Below, piece by piece: positions 1-6,503 of a DNA stretch of 10,130 bases. Under the pieces are notes generated by a model. The model was given only the letters and a program-made list of their open reading frames with translations. It did no database searches and was not told the DNA's origin. Source of the stretch: Fimbriimonadales bacterium (GTDB taxonomy: Bacteria; Armatimonadota; Fimbriimonadia; Fimbriimonadales; GBS-DC). The translations under genes were made by a program, and so were the position numbers. The stretch lies in the NCBI GenBank assembly GCA_025060055.1, contig JANXCK010000133.1:1-10130 (forward strand), given 5' to 3'. Position 1 is the stretch's first letter. Each line of letters starts with the position of its first letter.

Positions 1-840
1 ACTCCAGCGGTACTCCACAGGGGTCGTCACGCCTTCCGTTACGCCGAAGAAGATGAGTTCGTCGCCAGTGGCGATGGTGAGCCGCTCGTGGCTGCGCGAG
101 GTGAACACGGAGCCGTAGGTGTTCTGCACAGCGATATAGCCCTGCAGCGTGCCAGACTCAGAAACTATGCGGATTTCGCCGATGTAGAACACGCCCGACG
201 TATCGCCAAATATGCCCAGCTTGGCGATTCGTCCGCTCGTTTCGCGCAGTTCGCTCACTGTGCGCAGCGGCAAGCTCGCCGACTGCCAGCCCGACTCGTC
301 GGTACGCAGGTTCTGCAACGGCAAGATTGCCTCCGTGCGCTTGCCCTCACTGGTTTCGAAGATGAGGCGCAACTCGCGTAGGGGCGGTGGCGTCGTCTGT
401 CCGCTGCCTGCGGGGTTGCTGGGTTCTCTCGGAGGCGGCACGCCCCGATCGCCACCTAAGGGCGGAGCGCCTCCAGGCGCACTGGGCGGTGGCGGCGTCC
501 CAAAACCGACGCCACCGCCCGCACCGCCACCCACGAGCGGAAAACGCAAGGTGAACCGCATCGCCTTGTTCGGGGCGTTCAAATCGGCGCGCAGGTCGAC
601 AGGCGTGCCAAACACAATCCAACCGCCCGACAACGCCCCGCGAGTCAGCACCTTCAGCGAGCGGTTGCCCGTGAAACTCGTCTCCGTGCTGTCCTCGATG
701 GTGCCTGCGCCCCAGTTGCGCAGTGCGATTCCCGTGTCCGCCGTGGGCTGCCCCGCGTAGAGAACCACATCGGCGCACACCGTGCCTGCTAACCCCAACG
801 CCAACGCTCCCATCCAGATTGTCCGAGTGTGTGGTCTCAT
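1..840 (-). CDS. Secreted protein with Gly/Pro-rich insert, 3' end outside window (partial)
   Basis: The reading frame opens at ATG 838-840 and stays open for 280 codons to the window edge, so the C-terminus is missing. A purine-rich AGGTGG (849-854) lies 8 nt upstream of the ATG. Residues 1-23 form a clear Sec signal peptide ending VCA before DVVLYAG. Residues 24-100 and 154-226 look like beta-strand halves of one jelly-roll, ligand-binding-like domain: WIVFGTPVDL in the first half, and WQSASLPL then FYIGEIRIVSE in the second. They are separated by a low-complexity Gly then Pro/Gly segment at about 103-153. From about 230 a new beta-rich region begins (ELIFFGVTEG, VEYRWS), perhaps PKD/Ig-like. 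I infer an extracellular or surface protein; the substrate is unknown and I do not recognise a named family. It lies downstream of lnt in the same direction but 337 nt away, with a hairpin array between, so it may be a separate transcript. Confidence 0.8.
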   Translation of the reverse strand, partial: MRPHTRTIWMGALALGLAGTVCADVVLYAGQPTADTGIALRNWGAGTIEDSTETSFTGNRSLKVLTRGALSGGWIVFGTPVDLRADLNAPNKAMRFTLRFPLVGGGAGGGVGFGTPPPPSAPGGAPPLGGDRGVPPPREPSNPAGSGQTTPPPLRELRLIFETSEGKRTEAILPLQNLRTDESGWQSASLPLRTVSELRETSGRIAKLGIFGDTSGVFYIGEIRIVSESGTLQGYIAVQNTYGSVFTSRSHERLTIATGDELIFFGVTEGVTTPVEYRWS

Positions 841-860
841 AGCTGTTTCCACCTGTTGCA

Positions 861-1041
861 GCACGGACGATTGCGTCCGTGCCCTCGTCGGCGCGACGCC
901 GACGCTACGGCTCGGACACGACTGTCCAAGCCACCTCGTGGCACGGGCATCTTGCCCGTGCTTCTCGTCGGCGGGGACGCCGACGCTATGGCTTGGACAC
1001 GACGGTCCAAGCCACGCTTTGCTTGGGCGAGACGCCCAAGC
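861..1041. repeat. Tandem array of seven short palindromes (A-B-C, A-B-C, C')
   Basis: Seven hairpin-forming palindromes follow one another: 861-882 (arms GCACGGACG/CGTCCGTGC), 886-904 (CGTCGGCG/CGCCGACG), 910-931 (GCTCGGACA/TGTCCAAGC, one mismatch), 941-961 (GCACGGGCA/TGCCCGTGC), 966-985 (CGTCGGCG/CGCCGACG), 991-1012 (GCTTGGAC/GTCCAAGC) and 1021-1041 (GCTTGGGCG/CGCCCAAGC). The first three and second three are the same types in the same order, giving an imperfect tandem repeat with a period of about 80 bp. A degenerate piece (GACGCCGACGCTAC) follows near 1063-1077. This is REP-like extragenic palindromic DNA. The short frames crossing it read as GHLAR / DADAT-type peptides, which I associate from memory with spurious proteins of Planctomycetes-, Verrucomicrobia- and Armatimonadetes-like genomes. 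Confidence 0.85.
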
Positions 1042-1087
1042 CACGAGTCGCCTGCGCCGGTGAGACGCCGACGCTACACGGTACGAC

Positions 1088-1108
1088 TTCTTAAACAGTC
1101 TCTTAGGA
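1088..1108 (+). repeat. 21-bp box, copy 1 (inverted partner at 6332-6352)
   Basis: On the plus strand this copy begins TTCTTAAACAGTCTC and ends TTAGGA. It matches the reverse complement of 6332-6352 at 20 of 21 positions. It sits at the right border of the hairpin array. It could be the end of a small repeat unit or an insertion-sequence remnant; no transposase is present in the window. The rest of the gap up to the lnt stop (1109-1177) shows nothing I can name, and there is no clear intrinsic terminator. Confidence 0.6.
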
Positions 1109-1177
1109 TTTAGAAATGATTGAGTAGCGACCGACTAATAGAGGTTCAGGCGCGAACTACGCGGGAGGCGTTCTGCG

Positions 1178-2779
1178 CTACTTGGGAGTTGGGGATCGGC
1201 GTCCAGCCAAAGCGAGGATCACGAACATTAGCACGCACAGATACGCCCACCAGTCGCCCCAACGCACATAGAGCGTGCGATCTGTGCGTGGCTCAATTTG
1301 ATGTACCAATACATTCGGCTTGCCCATCGGCAGCGAAGCAATGCATTTGCCTGCGGGCATGTAGAGACCGCTCAGCCCCACTGTGGACGAGCGCGCGATC
1401 CAGCGGCGCGTCTCGATAGCGCGTAGCACGCAGAAGTCAGCGTACTGCTCCCGTATCGGGCGTCCAATCAACCAGTAGTCGTTCGACATCACTGCCAGCC
1501 ACTGCGCACCGTCTTGCACCTGCGCTCGCGCAACCCACCCGAACAAACTCTCCCCGCAGATTATTGTACCTACAGGTGGTTGCGACTCGACCTGCAGTGC
1601 GTGCACCCGACTGCCTGCCTTTAGTGTGCGTCCAGTTATCCCCAATCCCCTGAGTAGCGCGTTGAAGGGCGGAGGAGGCGACCATTCTGTGAACACCATT
1701 GGTTTCACTTTATTGTAGCAGTGTATCTCACCCCGTGGGGAGATGCATAGTGCGCTGTTGCGATTTGATCCGTCAAATCGGCTGGCGCCCAGCAAAATGG
1801 TAATCTGATTTCGCTTTGCCCACTCTTGCCAGCGTTGCAGGCGTTCCACTGCATTGCCGTTTTCGGTCTCGTCCAGCACAAGTGGCTCTACGGTTTCTGG
1901 GAGCACTGCCCACTGCGCTCCTTGTCGTGTGGCGTGCCTGAGCCAAGTGTCCATTTGCTGGTCAAAGATAGCCAGCGCGTGCACAGTCAGGGGCGTGTCG
2001 GCTCGTGGTTGGAAGACCGCAATCGACAATGGCTTCGACGGAGGCGCTTGATAGTGACGCATCTGGATTAGCCCGTACCCTACCCACACCGTGCCCAGAA
2101 CGGCAAGCCCTGCCAGCGCGAGTCGCGCTCGCCCTTGCCAGGCCAGTACAAGGGCACCGTTCCACGCTATAATCAGCCACTCGGTCAGCCATACGCCCCC
2201 CAACTCGGCAGGCTGCAACAACAGCGGTTGTCGTGCTATTCCTAAAGAGAGCATTGCCCATGGAAACCCTAATGCACCCAGGCTGCGCACCCAGGCTACT
2301 GCCGTCCACAGGCACGCCAACAACAACACCCACGCCCATCCAGCGAGCCGAGCGTGCCCTACCAAATATCCAAACAGCATGATCCAACCTGTAAACCACA
2401 GAAGCGCGAGTGTCCACGCCACGCCGCCCAGCCACTCGGCGTGCGCTTGCTGCGCGAAAGTCAACGCCGTGTGCCAACCAGCAACCACGCCAAATGCTAA
2501 CCCCCACCACAGTCCAAGCCATGCGGAGGCTCGTGCTACCTTCCGTTGTATCTGTAGCAACCATAAGGCAGGTGCAAACAAGACCGTCCACCACCAACCT
2601 ACGGGCGGGAATGCCAGTCCGCACAGCGCACCGCTCGCTACCGTCCATCCCCACGCCCCAAGCTCAGTCTCCGCAATTTCCCGGGATCGCTCCCGGACTG
2701 TTGCGTGGGCGGTTCGGGCAGCGCCAGCAGAGCCGTCCTTGCGCATCACGCCCTGCCAGACCGAAAAGCGTGCTCTCAC
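1178..2779 (-). CDS. lnt: Apolipoprotein N-acyltransferase (Lnt)
   Basis: Lnt transfers the third acyl chain from phospholipid onto the N-terminal cysteine of bacterial lipoproteins in the inner membrane. With a GTG start at 2777-2779 the protein has 533 residues, close to the usual 510-530. That start is preceded by a strong AAGGAGGT (2787-2794) at 7-nt spacing. ATG 2744-2746 is a weaker alternative, and the frame is open back to 2902. After about 40 polar residues come several membrane helices (about residues 45-240), then a periplasmic nitrilase-like domain and a last helix near the C-terminus (WWAYLCVLMFVILALAG). The catalytic triad can be read: Glu295 in AVLPET, Lys357 in CYNKVKPM, and Cys408 in TIICGESLFG. 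The conserved RAIETRRW segment is also present. The N-terminal codons overlap the upstream prepilin-like gene by 116 nt. An active Lnt implies triacylated lipoproteins and a diderm-type envelope. Confidence 0.93.
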   Translation of the reverse strand: MRARFSVWQGVMRKDGSAGAARTAHATVRERSREIAETELGAWGWTVASGALCGLAFPPVGWWWTVLFAPALWLLQIQRKVARASAWLGLWWGLAFGVVAGWHTALTFAQQAHAEWLGGVAWTLALLWFTGWIMLFGYLVGHARLAGWAWVLLLACLWTAVAWVRSLGALGFPWAMLSLGIARQPLLLQPAELGGVWLTEWLIIAWNGALVLAWQGRARLALAGLAVLGTVWVGYGLIQMRHYQAPPSKPLSIAVFQPRADTPLTVHALAIFDQQMDTWLRHATRQGAQWAVLPETVEPLVLDETENGNAVERLQRWQEWAKRNQITILLGASRFDGSNRNSALCISPRGEIHCYNKVKPMVFTEWSPPPPFNALLRGLGITGRTLKAGSRVHALQVESQPPVGTIICGESLFGWVARAQVQDGAQWLAVMSNDYWLIGRPIREQYADFCVLRAIETRRWIARSSTVGLSGLYMPAGKCIASLPMGKPNVLVHQIEPRTDRTLYVRWGDWWAYLCVLMFVILALAGRRSPTPK

Positions 2780-3470
2780 AGAACAAACCTCCTTGATAGT
2801 AGGCTGATACCTGAACCAAGCAGTAGCGCGCTGCCCACCTGCCATCACCTCGCAGCACGATGCCGTACCCTCGCCGCGTCTGCCATGAGCGCGCGTGTCC
2901 ATCCGCGAACGCCAAGTTTAGCCGCTCATGATGCCTGCCCTGAATGAAAGGTGTAAGACGCGGCAACCCACCCATCACCGCGTCAAAAAACACTGCCGTC
3001 TCACTGGGCAACTCCACCTGAGCCTGTGCGACGGGCGGGTGAAACACAGGTGCTAAACTGCCCAGCTCAAACAAACACCAGTTCGCCATATAGCTACTTT
3101 GCCGAAAACCCATCGCAGGGCATAACGTTACAATTTGCGATGCCACGCGCTCCACATCCATCGGATCAGAGTCGGACGGGCATACGACAATCTGCCTGTT
3201 TTTGACGTATGGAACTAATGCATGGTAAAGCGTGAACGCGCATGGCTGATTATTATGCTGGCTAATGTAAGCCGCAAGAGGATAGTGATCTTGCCAATCA
3301 CTGAGGTATGCGAACGTGCTTTGGGCAAGCTGGCGCAGCTGTGCAAGACAGCGCGTGGAACGCCCCCGCTCGCGCGCTTCCGCAAGCACAGGAAACAACA
3401 ATGCAGCGAGCAAAGAGAGGATGCCCAGCACCATCAGCAACTCTACAAGTGTGAAGGCACGTCGCTTCAT
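2664..3470 (-). CDS. Prepilin-type H-X9-DG protein (type II secretion / type IV pilin-like)
   Basis: The product has 268 residues. The N-terminus MKRRAFTLVELLMVLGIL is a class III prepilin leader: a short basic leader, likely cleavage between Ala5 and Phe6, Glu at mature position 5, then a long hydrophobic helix to about residue 32. The -1 residue is Ala rather than the usual Gly. The middle has the CPSD motif (97-100) common in this group, and residues 179-191 (GRHHERLNLAFADGH) are the H-X9-DG signature of the prepilin/DUF1559-like proteins abundant in Planctomycetes and Armatimonadetes. The ATG overlaps the stop of the upstream gene as ATGA (3467-3470), implying translational coupling, with AGGGG about 8 nt upstream. 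The last 38 codons overlap the start of lnt. It is probably a pseudopilin or surface fibre subunit processed by a prepilin peptidase not encoded here; the partner system is unknown. Confidence 0.88.
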   Translation of the reverse strand: MKRRAFTLVELLMVLGILSLLAALLFPVLAEARERGRSTRCLAQLRQLAQSTFAYLSDWQDHYPLAAYISQHNNQPCAFTLYHALVPYVKNRQIVVCPSDSDPMDVERVASQIVTLCPAMGFRQSSYMANWCLFELGSLAPVFHPPVAQAQVELPSETAVFFDAVMGGLPRLTPFIQGRHHERLNLAFADGHARSWQTRRGYGIVLRGDGRWAARYCLVQVSAYYQGGLFCESTLFGLAGRDAQGRLCWRCPNRPRNSPGAIPGNCGD

Positions 3471-4594
3471 CGGCGTCTGCCCCTGAAGTAAAAGTAAGCC
3501 GCAAGAGCAAAGAATATCACAGCAGGAACAAAGAGAATTGGTGAATGGCGACGAGAAGATGCCTCTTGCGGAATAAGGTTCCCGTGCTGATATGCTATTT
3601 CCTTCAACTCCTCTTCCGTCGGTAAACGCCCCTGCCAGCGATAGTTGACTGGAAATCCTAATCGCTCGTCGGCAATCGCTGTGCCCATAGGCAGCTCGAA
3701 GGATAGTCTCTCAACAAGTGGCTGGACATCAACCAGCTTGTATGTCTGGGTCACCTTGTAGCTCGCGGTTGAGCTGTCTGCCATGAACTCAATTACATCG
3801 GGCACCTCTATCCCTGCAAGTTTTCTGACGCTCTTTGTTTTCATAGAGGCACGCTGCCACTGGTTGTTCGAACGCAGCGGGCGGATTATCTCTACGCTTA
3901 AGGGCAAGGCGTCGCCCTTGCGCAACTCAACGCGTATTGAAACATCAGGATAATCCTCAGAAATTTTCGGATCGTAGGTCTTCGCTTTGATGCTTCCTAC
4001 CAAAATCCAGCGATCAGACGCCTGCTTCACTTCTTTCCAGCGCGTTTCCAAGATCCGAACAGGATTCAGTCCGATTATGAAACAACCCCTCAGCGAAGCA
4101 ATCTCGTTGCACAAGAAACTCAGCTCACTCGTCTTGTATAACTTACTTAGCGAACCACCTTGACGAATACGCGCTATAGTTTCGGCTCGGCTTAGCACAG
4201 GCCTTTCCGAACTGCCACCGAAAATCGGGCTGTTTTCCACAAAGGCAGATACTTCTTTATCTAAGTAGCAGAAGGAGGTCGTTATCCAACCATCTTGCTC
4301 GCCCAACTCGAACTCCTGTCCTTGGACGGTTCGGGCAGTTTTGCCCCGAGTTGGGCGTTGCTCGAGGTGTACCACATCCGAAGCAAGTCGCACCTTCAGG
4401 ACATACGAAGACGACTGCGATATTTTACGAGGCGAGACAACCCGATGATCCGTTCTCACTAACCACTCATAGCAACGGTTGCGATAGGCAAGCTCGCGCT
4501 TGTTCGCAGCTTGAACAAGCTCTTCTGGAACCGAGCTTGCCCAAGCTGCAAAGATAGAAGCTATGAACCACGCAGTATACACAGCTGTTCGCAT
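3467..4594 (-). CDS. Unrecognised exported protein with C-terminal membrane anchor
   Basis: The product has 375 residues and I do not recognise the family. Residues 1-19 are a signal peptide (MRTAVYTAWFIASIFAAWA). Residues 20-350 look like a soluble, beta-rich domain with many alternating polar and hydrophobic stretches, for example WILVGSIKAKTY, VSIRVELRKGDALPLSVEII and VTQTYKLVDVQPLVERLSFELP. The last 25 residues form one hydrophobic helix followed by the basic tail RGRRR, so the protein is probably anchored at its C-terminus with the domain outside the cytoplasm. There is no PEP-CTERM or LPXTG motif before the helix. The repeated strand pattern, and a substrate-like PLSVEI segment, faintly recall LolA/LolB-type lipoprotein-binding folds. 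Sharing an operon with lnt would fit that, but it is only a guess. The gene starts 16 nt after the Cys-rich gene and ends in an ATGA overlap with the prepilin-like gene. Confidence 0.85.
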   Translation of the reverse strand: MRTAVYTAWFIASIFAAWASSVPEELVQAANKRELAYRNRCYEWLVRTDHRVVSPRKISQSSSYVLKVRLASDVVHLEQRPTRGKTARTVQGQEFELGEQDGWITTSFCYLDKEVSAFVENSPIFGGSSERPVLSRAETIARIRQGGSLSKLYKTSELSFLCNEIASLRGCFIIGLNPVRILETRWKEVKQASDRWILVGSIKAKTYDPKISEDYPDVSIRVELRKGDALPLSVEIIRPLRSNNQWQRASMKTKSVRKLAGIEVPDVIEFMADSSTASYKVTQTYKLVDVQPLVERLSFELPMGTAIADERLGFPVNYRWQGRLPTEEELKEIAYQHGNLIPQEASSRRHSPILFVPAVIFFALAAYFYFRGRRR

Positions 4595-4610
4595 ACGCCA
4601 ATCCTGAGTC

Positions 4611-4988
4611 CTATGGTCTTGAACAAGGTGTGCAGACTACCTTGGGACGGAGCTGCGTAATAGGCGGGATATTCGGGTTAACAGCACAGGTACAGAAGCG
4701 GACGCCAGCATTGCAATCACCGAAGTGGACTGTGACAGGGACACCAGGGTGGGCTACATGGGTGCCTTCACAAAAGTCGCCGTTTCCCGCACAGTCCCTC
4801 CAGTTCCACTCCTCACATTCACAAGCTCCAAAGCACGCAGGGTGAGGCCCGCAAACGGATTCGTCACACATTCGCACCCTTTGGGTTATGCAATCTCCAC
4901 ACGAACCTGAAGCGATTGTGATGACATATATGGCGACTGCACCTGCGAGACACAAACTCAACTTCACAAGAGAGAACGCACGTCTCAT
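4611..4988 (-). CDS. Small secreted cysteine-rich protein (14 cysteines in the mature part)
   Basis: I chose ATG 4986-4988 (125 residues) because AGGAGG (4995-5000) lies 6 nt upstream. ATG 4992-4994 touches that site directly and is less likely, and the frame is open further upstream to 5081. Residues 1-28 are a signal peptide or membrane anchor (MRRAFSLVKLSLCLAGAVAI and onward). The remaining 97 residues hold 14 cysteines at 30, 33, 41, 46, 52, 56, 58, 66, 73, 92, 99, 101, 119 and 122. The even number and the export signal suggest a disulfide-bonded extracellular protein. There is no canonical lipobox before Cys30 (SGSC). The leader RRAFSLVKL resembles the RRAFTLVEL prepilin leader encoded two genes downstream, but has Lys where prepilins need Glu. 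The ribosome binding site overlaps the stop of the DUF1573 gene (TAGGAGG). Function unknown. Confidence 0.8.
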   Translation of the reverse strand: MRRAFSLVKLSLCLAGAVAIYVITIASGSCGDCITQRVRMCDESVCGPHPACFGACECEEWNWRDCAGNGDFCEGTHVAHPGVPVTVHFGDCNAGVRFCTCAVNPNIPPITQLRPKVVCTPCSRP

Positions 4989-4998
4989 CGTCATCCTC

Positions 4999-5454
4999 CT
5001 ACTGCGAAAGTGAGGCACGCGCCACCTCGTACCGAACCACGAACCTCTCGCGCCAGCTATGATGTCCATCCCGAACCACAAGGTCTATCGTCTCCGTGTG
5101 CTGACCAGCTGACTTGCCTGCGGTCTCTACACGTACGGTGAGCACGAACCCTGAAAGGGGGGAAAGTTGGCGCTGCACACCATCTACCACTGTACAGCCA
5201 CAGCTCGGTATTGCGTCCACTTCCAGCCCTTGTAGCGTCGGATTGAACACCCAGACGCGATGCTCAACCGCTGTGCCTTGCATCACGCGCCCCGCGTCAT
5301 GAGTCGCACCCAGCAGGTAGAGGCGTCTACCCTCCAGACTACGCTCAGCGTAGCCCAGCAGTAACAACCATCCATAGCCGAGCCCGATCAACATGCCTGT
5401 AAGCAAGCGCCGCTTAAGGGGCGCGCGACTCTCCGTTCGGTTTGAGGATGCCAC
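4999..5454 (-). CDS. Membrane-anchored DUF1573 domain protein
   Basis: The product has 151 residues and starts at GTG 5452-5454, with AGGAGGT (5459-5465) 4 nt upstream. Residues 1-15 are basic and 16-36 are one hydrophobic helix (LLTGMLIGLGYGWLLLLGYA), giving a type II anchor with the rest outside the cytoplasm. Residues 50-145 have the DUF1573 pattern: HRVWVFNPTLQGLEVDAIPSCGCTVV followed by more beta strands. The SCGCT motif (84-88) is the hallmark of this family, which adopts an Ig-like, ASPM/SPD-2/Hydin-type fold. The molecular role of DUF1573 proteins is not established. It lies 41 nt after the sigma factor gene and 10 nt before the Cys-rich gene. In Bacteroidetes, as I recall, DUF1573 genes often sit beside genes for small secreted peptides, which makes this neighbour suggestive. 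Confidence 0.88.
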   Translation of the reverse strand: MASSNRTESRAPLKRRLLTGMLIGLGYGWLLLLGYAERSLEGRRLYLLGATHDAGRVMQGTAVEHRVWVFNPTLQGLEVDAIPSCGCTVVDGVQRQLSPLSGFVLTVRVETAGKSAGQHTETIDLVVRDGHHSWRERFVVRYEVARASLSQ

Positions 5455-5495
5455 CGTTACCTCCTGCTGTAATTAATAGCGAGCCGCCCTGAATC

Positions 5496-6068
5496 TTATA
5501 ACCCACTCTCAGGCGAATTTGGGGCAATTCCCATCTCTAAGAACCTACGCAGGCGTTGGAGGATACGCTGCAAACGCTTACATATCGCAGGCTGTGAGCA
5601 ACCCAGCCGTTGGGCAATCTCTTGCTCGCTCAGTCCGTCCTCAAATCGCCATCTCAACAGTTGCCGCTCGATTGCGTTCAGCGTTGTCAACGCAGCACGC
5701 AGCTGCATACACTCGGCTTGCAGCCACACAGCGGCGCAAGCGTCGGGGTCTTCCACCTCCAGCTCCTCGCCCGTTTCAGGATCGACGGGCATCTGCACAA
5801 GGCGATTGTCGGCGTGCAGGCGCCGCCATTCGGCGTGAATTGCGCGCTGGGCACATAATGCTGCATAGGTCTCGCGCGAAATCCCTGAGTTGGGATCGTA
5901 ACTTCGCGCAGCTTGCCACGCGGCACAAGCAGCTATCTGCAAGCGCTCTTCACGCCAGTAGGTAGGGTTGTAGCACGGCGGCAGGCAAAGCGTATCAGTA
6001 CTGCGCAGGGCGCGATACACAGCACGCTGCAGGTCGGACGGCAGACAAGCGGGCAGTTCAGATGTCAT
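5496..6068 (-). CDS. Sigma-70 family RNA polymerase sigma factor
   Basis: The product directs RNA polymerase to a set of promoters. ATG 6066-6068 (190 residues) is preferred because GAGGAG (6073-6078) lies 4 nt upstream; ATG 6105-6107 gives 203 residues with a poorer site. Residues 42-90 resemble sigma region 2 (AAWQAARSYDPNSGISRETYAA, then AQRAIHAEWRRL). Residues 95-110 are an acidic linker (DPETGEELEVEDPD). Residues 121-178 are a good region 4, with a helix-turn-helix at LSEQEIAQRLGCSQPAICKRLQ. There is no region 1.1 or region 3, so this is an alternative sigma factor. The YDP..G..ETYA pattern is closer to short sigma-B/F/FliA-like factors than to typical ECF factors. It is the first gene of the six-gene cluster and may control its own operon. 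No anti-sigma gene is recognisable beside it. Confidence 0.88.
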   Translation of the reverse strand: MTSELPACLPSDLQRAVYRALRSTDTLCLPPCYNPTYWREERLQIAACAAWQAARSYDPNSGISRETYAALCAQRAIHAEWRRLHADNRLVQMPVDPETGEELEVEDPDACAAVWLQAECMQLRAALTTLNAIERQLLRWRFEDGLSEQEIAQRLGCSQPAICKRLQRILQRLRRFLEMGIAPNSPESGL

Positions 6069-6322
6069 CTCGCTCCTCCCCGAGCATCCTGCTTCATCCA
6101 TCTGCACCGTCGCCTTGCGCTACTGTGCACACAGTTGGACATGAGTAACCGATTCGGCGCGCCCCGATATTCCCACTTGTACGAACCCGACACCATAGTC
6201 GCACTCCCTCCTGCTGCGAGAGGATTTCCACACAGTATCACCGATTCCTGTCCTTGTGCATCCCGCAGTGCCCGCCGTGTTGAACCTGCAAAATGTGAAG
6301 GAGCAGGCAAAGCCCTACTAAA
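6069..6322. other. 254-base region upstream of the sigma factor gene; probable promoter and leader
   Basis: No convincing gene is visible here. An 81-codon minus-strand frame ends at 6065 in an ATGA overlap with the sigma start, but it has no recognisable domain or ribosome binding site. A plus-strand frame across the region is a shadow. A dyad lies at 6122-6135 (ACTGTG, two bases, CACAGT), 53 bp upstream of the sigma start, and could be an operator. I could not find a good pair of -35 and -10 boxes on the minus strand. The promoter for the six-gene cluster should lie here or in the palindrome region to the right. Confidence 0.35.
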
Positions 6323-6331
6323 TTAAACAGT

Positions 6332-6352
6332 TCCTCAGAGACTGTTTAAGAA
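6332..6352 (-). repeat. 21-bp box, copy 2 (inverted partner at 1088-1108)
   Basis: This copy reads TCCTCAGAGACTGTTTAA and onward on the plus strand, and matches the reverse complement of 1088-1108 with one mismatch. Part of it also pairs locally: TTAAACAGT (6323-6331) and ACTGTTTAA (6341-6349) form a 9-bp inverted repeat with a 9-nt loop. A palindrome cluster begins just to its right, so in the box's own orientation both copies have palindromes on the same side. Confidence 0.6.
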
Positions 6353-6367
6353 ATGGCGCATACACCC

Positions 6368-6464
6368 AACGGCTCAAGCCGTTGCTGTGCAAACAAAGCC
6401 CGCCTGCGCGGGCTGTAGCTGACATAGGTCGGCTTCGCCTGCATAGCAACGGCTTGAGCCGTAC
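6368..6464. repeat. Cluster of extragenic palindromes
   Basis: Three good palindromes are visible: 6368-6383 (AACGGCT, CA, AGCCGTT), 6397-6414 (AGCCCGC, CTGC, GCGGGCT) and 6449-6462 (ACGGCT, TG, AGCCGT). The segment 6426-6464 recurs in the same orientation at 7488-7526 with 33 of 39 bases identical. This is the same general kind of REP-like DNA as 861-1041 but with different arm sequences. No gene is visible between 6353 and the MITE-like element. Confidence 0.75.
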
Positions 6465-6503
6465 AGGACAATCCGTCATTTGAAACCCCGATTGGTATTA
6501 TTA

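Noticed and set aside
861..1041. CRISPR array
   Set aside because: The repeated units are self-complementary hairpins of three types, with no unique spacers of constant length and no cas genes nearby.
782..1113. Several plus-strand open frames over the left-hand hairpin array
   Set aside because: They consist of translated palindromes (GHLAR, DADAT-type peptides), have no ribosome binding site and overlap one another in all three frames.
2664..2902. Longer Lnt start at ATG 2900-2902 (574 residues)
   Set aside because: It would add 41 polar residues translated from the prepilin-like gene and make the protein longer than the family, while a much better ribosome binding site serves GTG 2779.
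6065..6310. 81-codon minus-strand frame ending in an ATGA overlap with the sigma start
   Set aside because: No recognisable domain or ribosome binding site, and its composition is not protein-like. The stop-start overlap alone can arise by chance.
6323..6349. The 9-bp inverted repeat TTAAACAGT/ACTGTTTAA as a transcription terminator
   Set aside because: The stem is AT-rich, no T-tract follows on either strand, and no gene ends close by.
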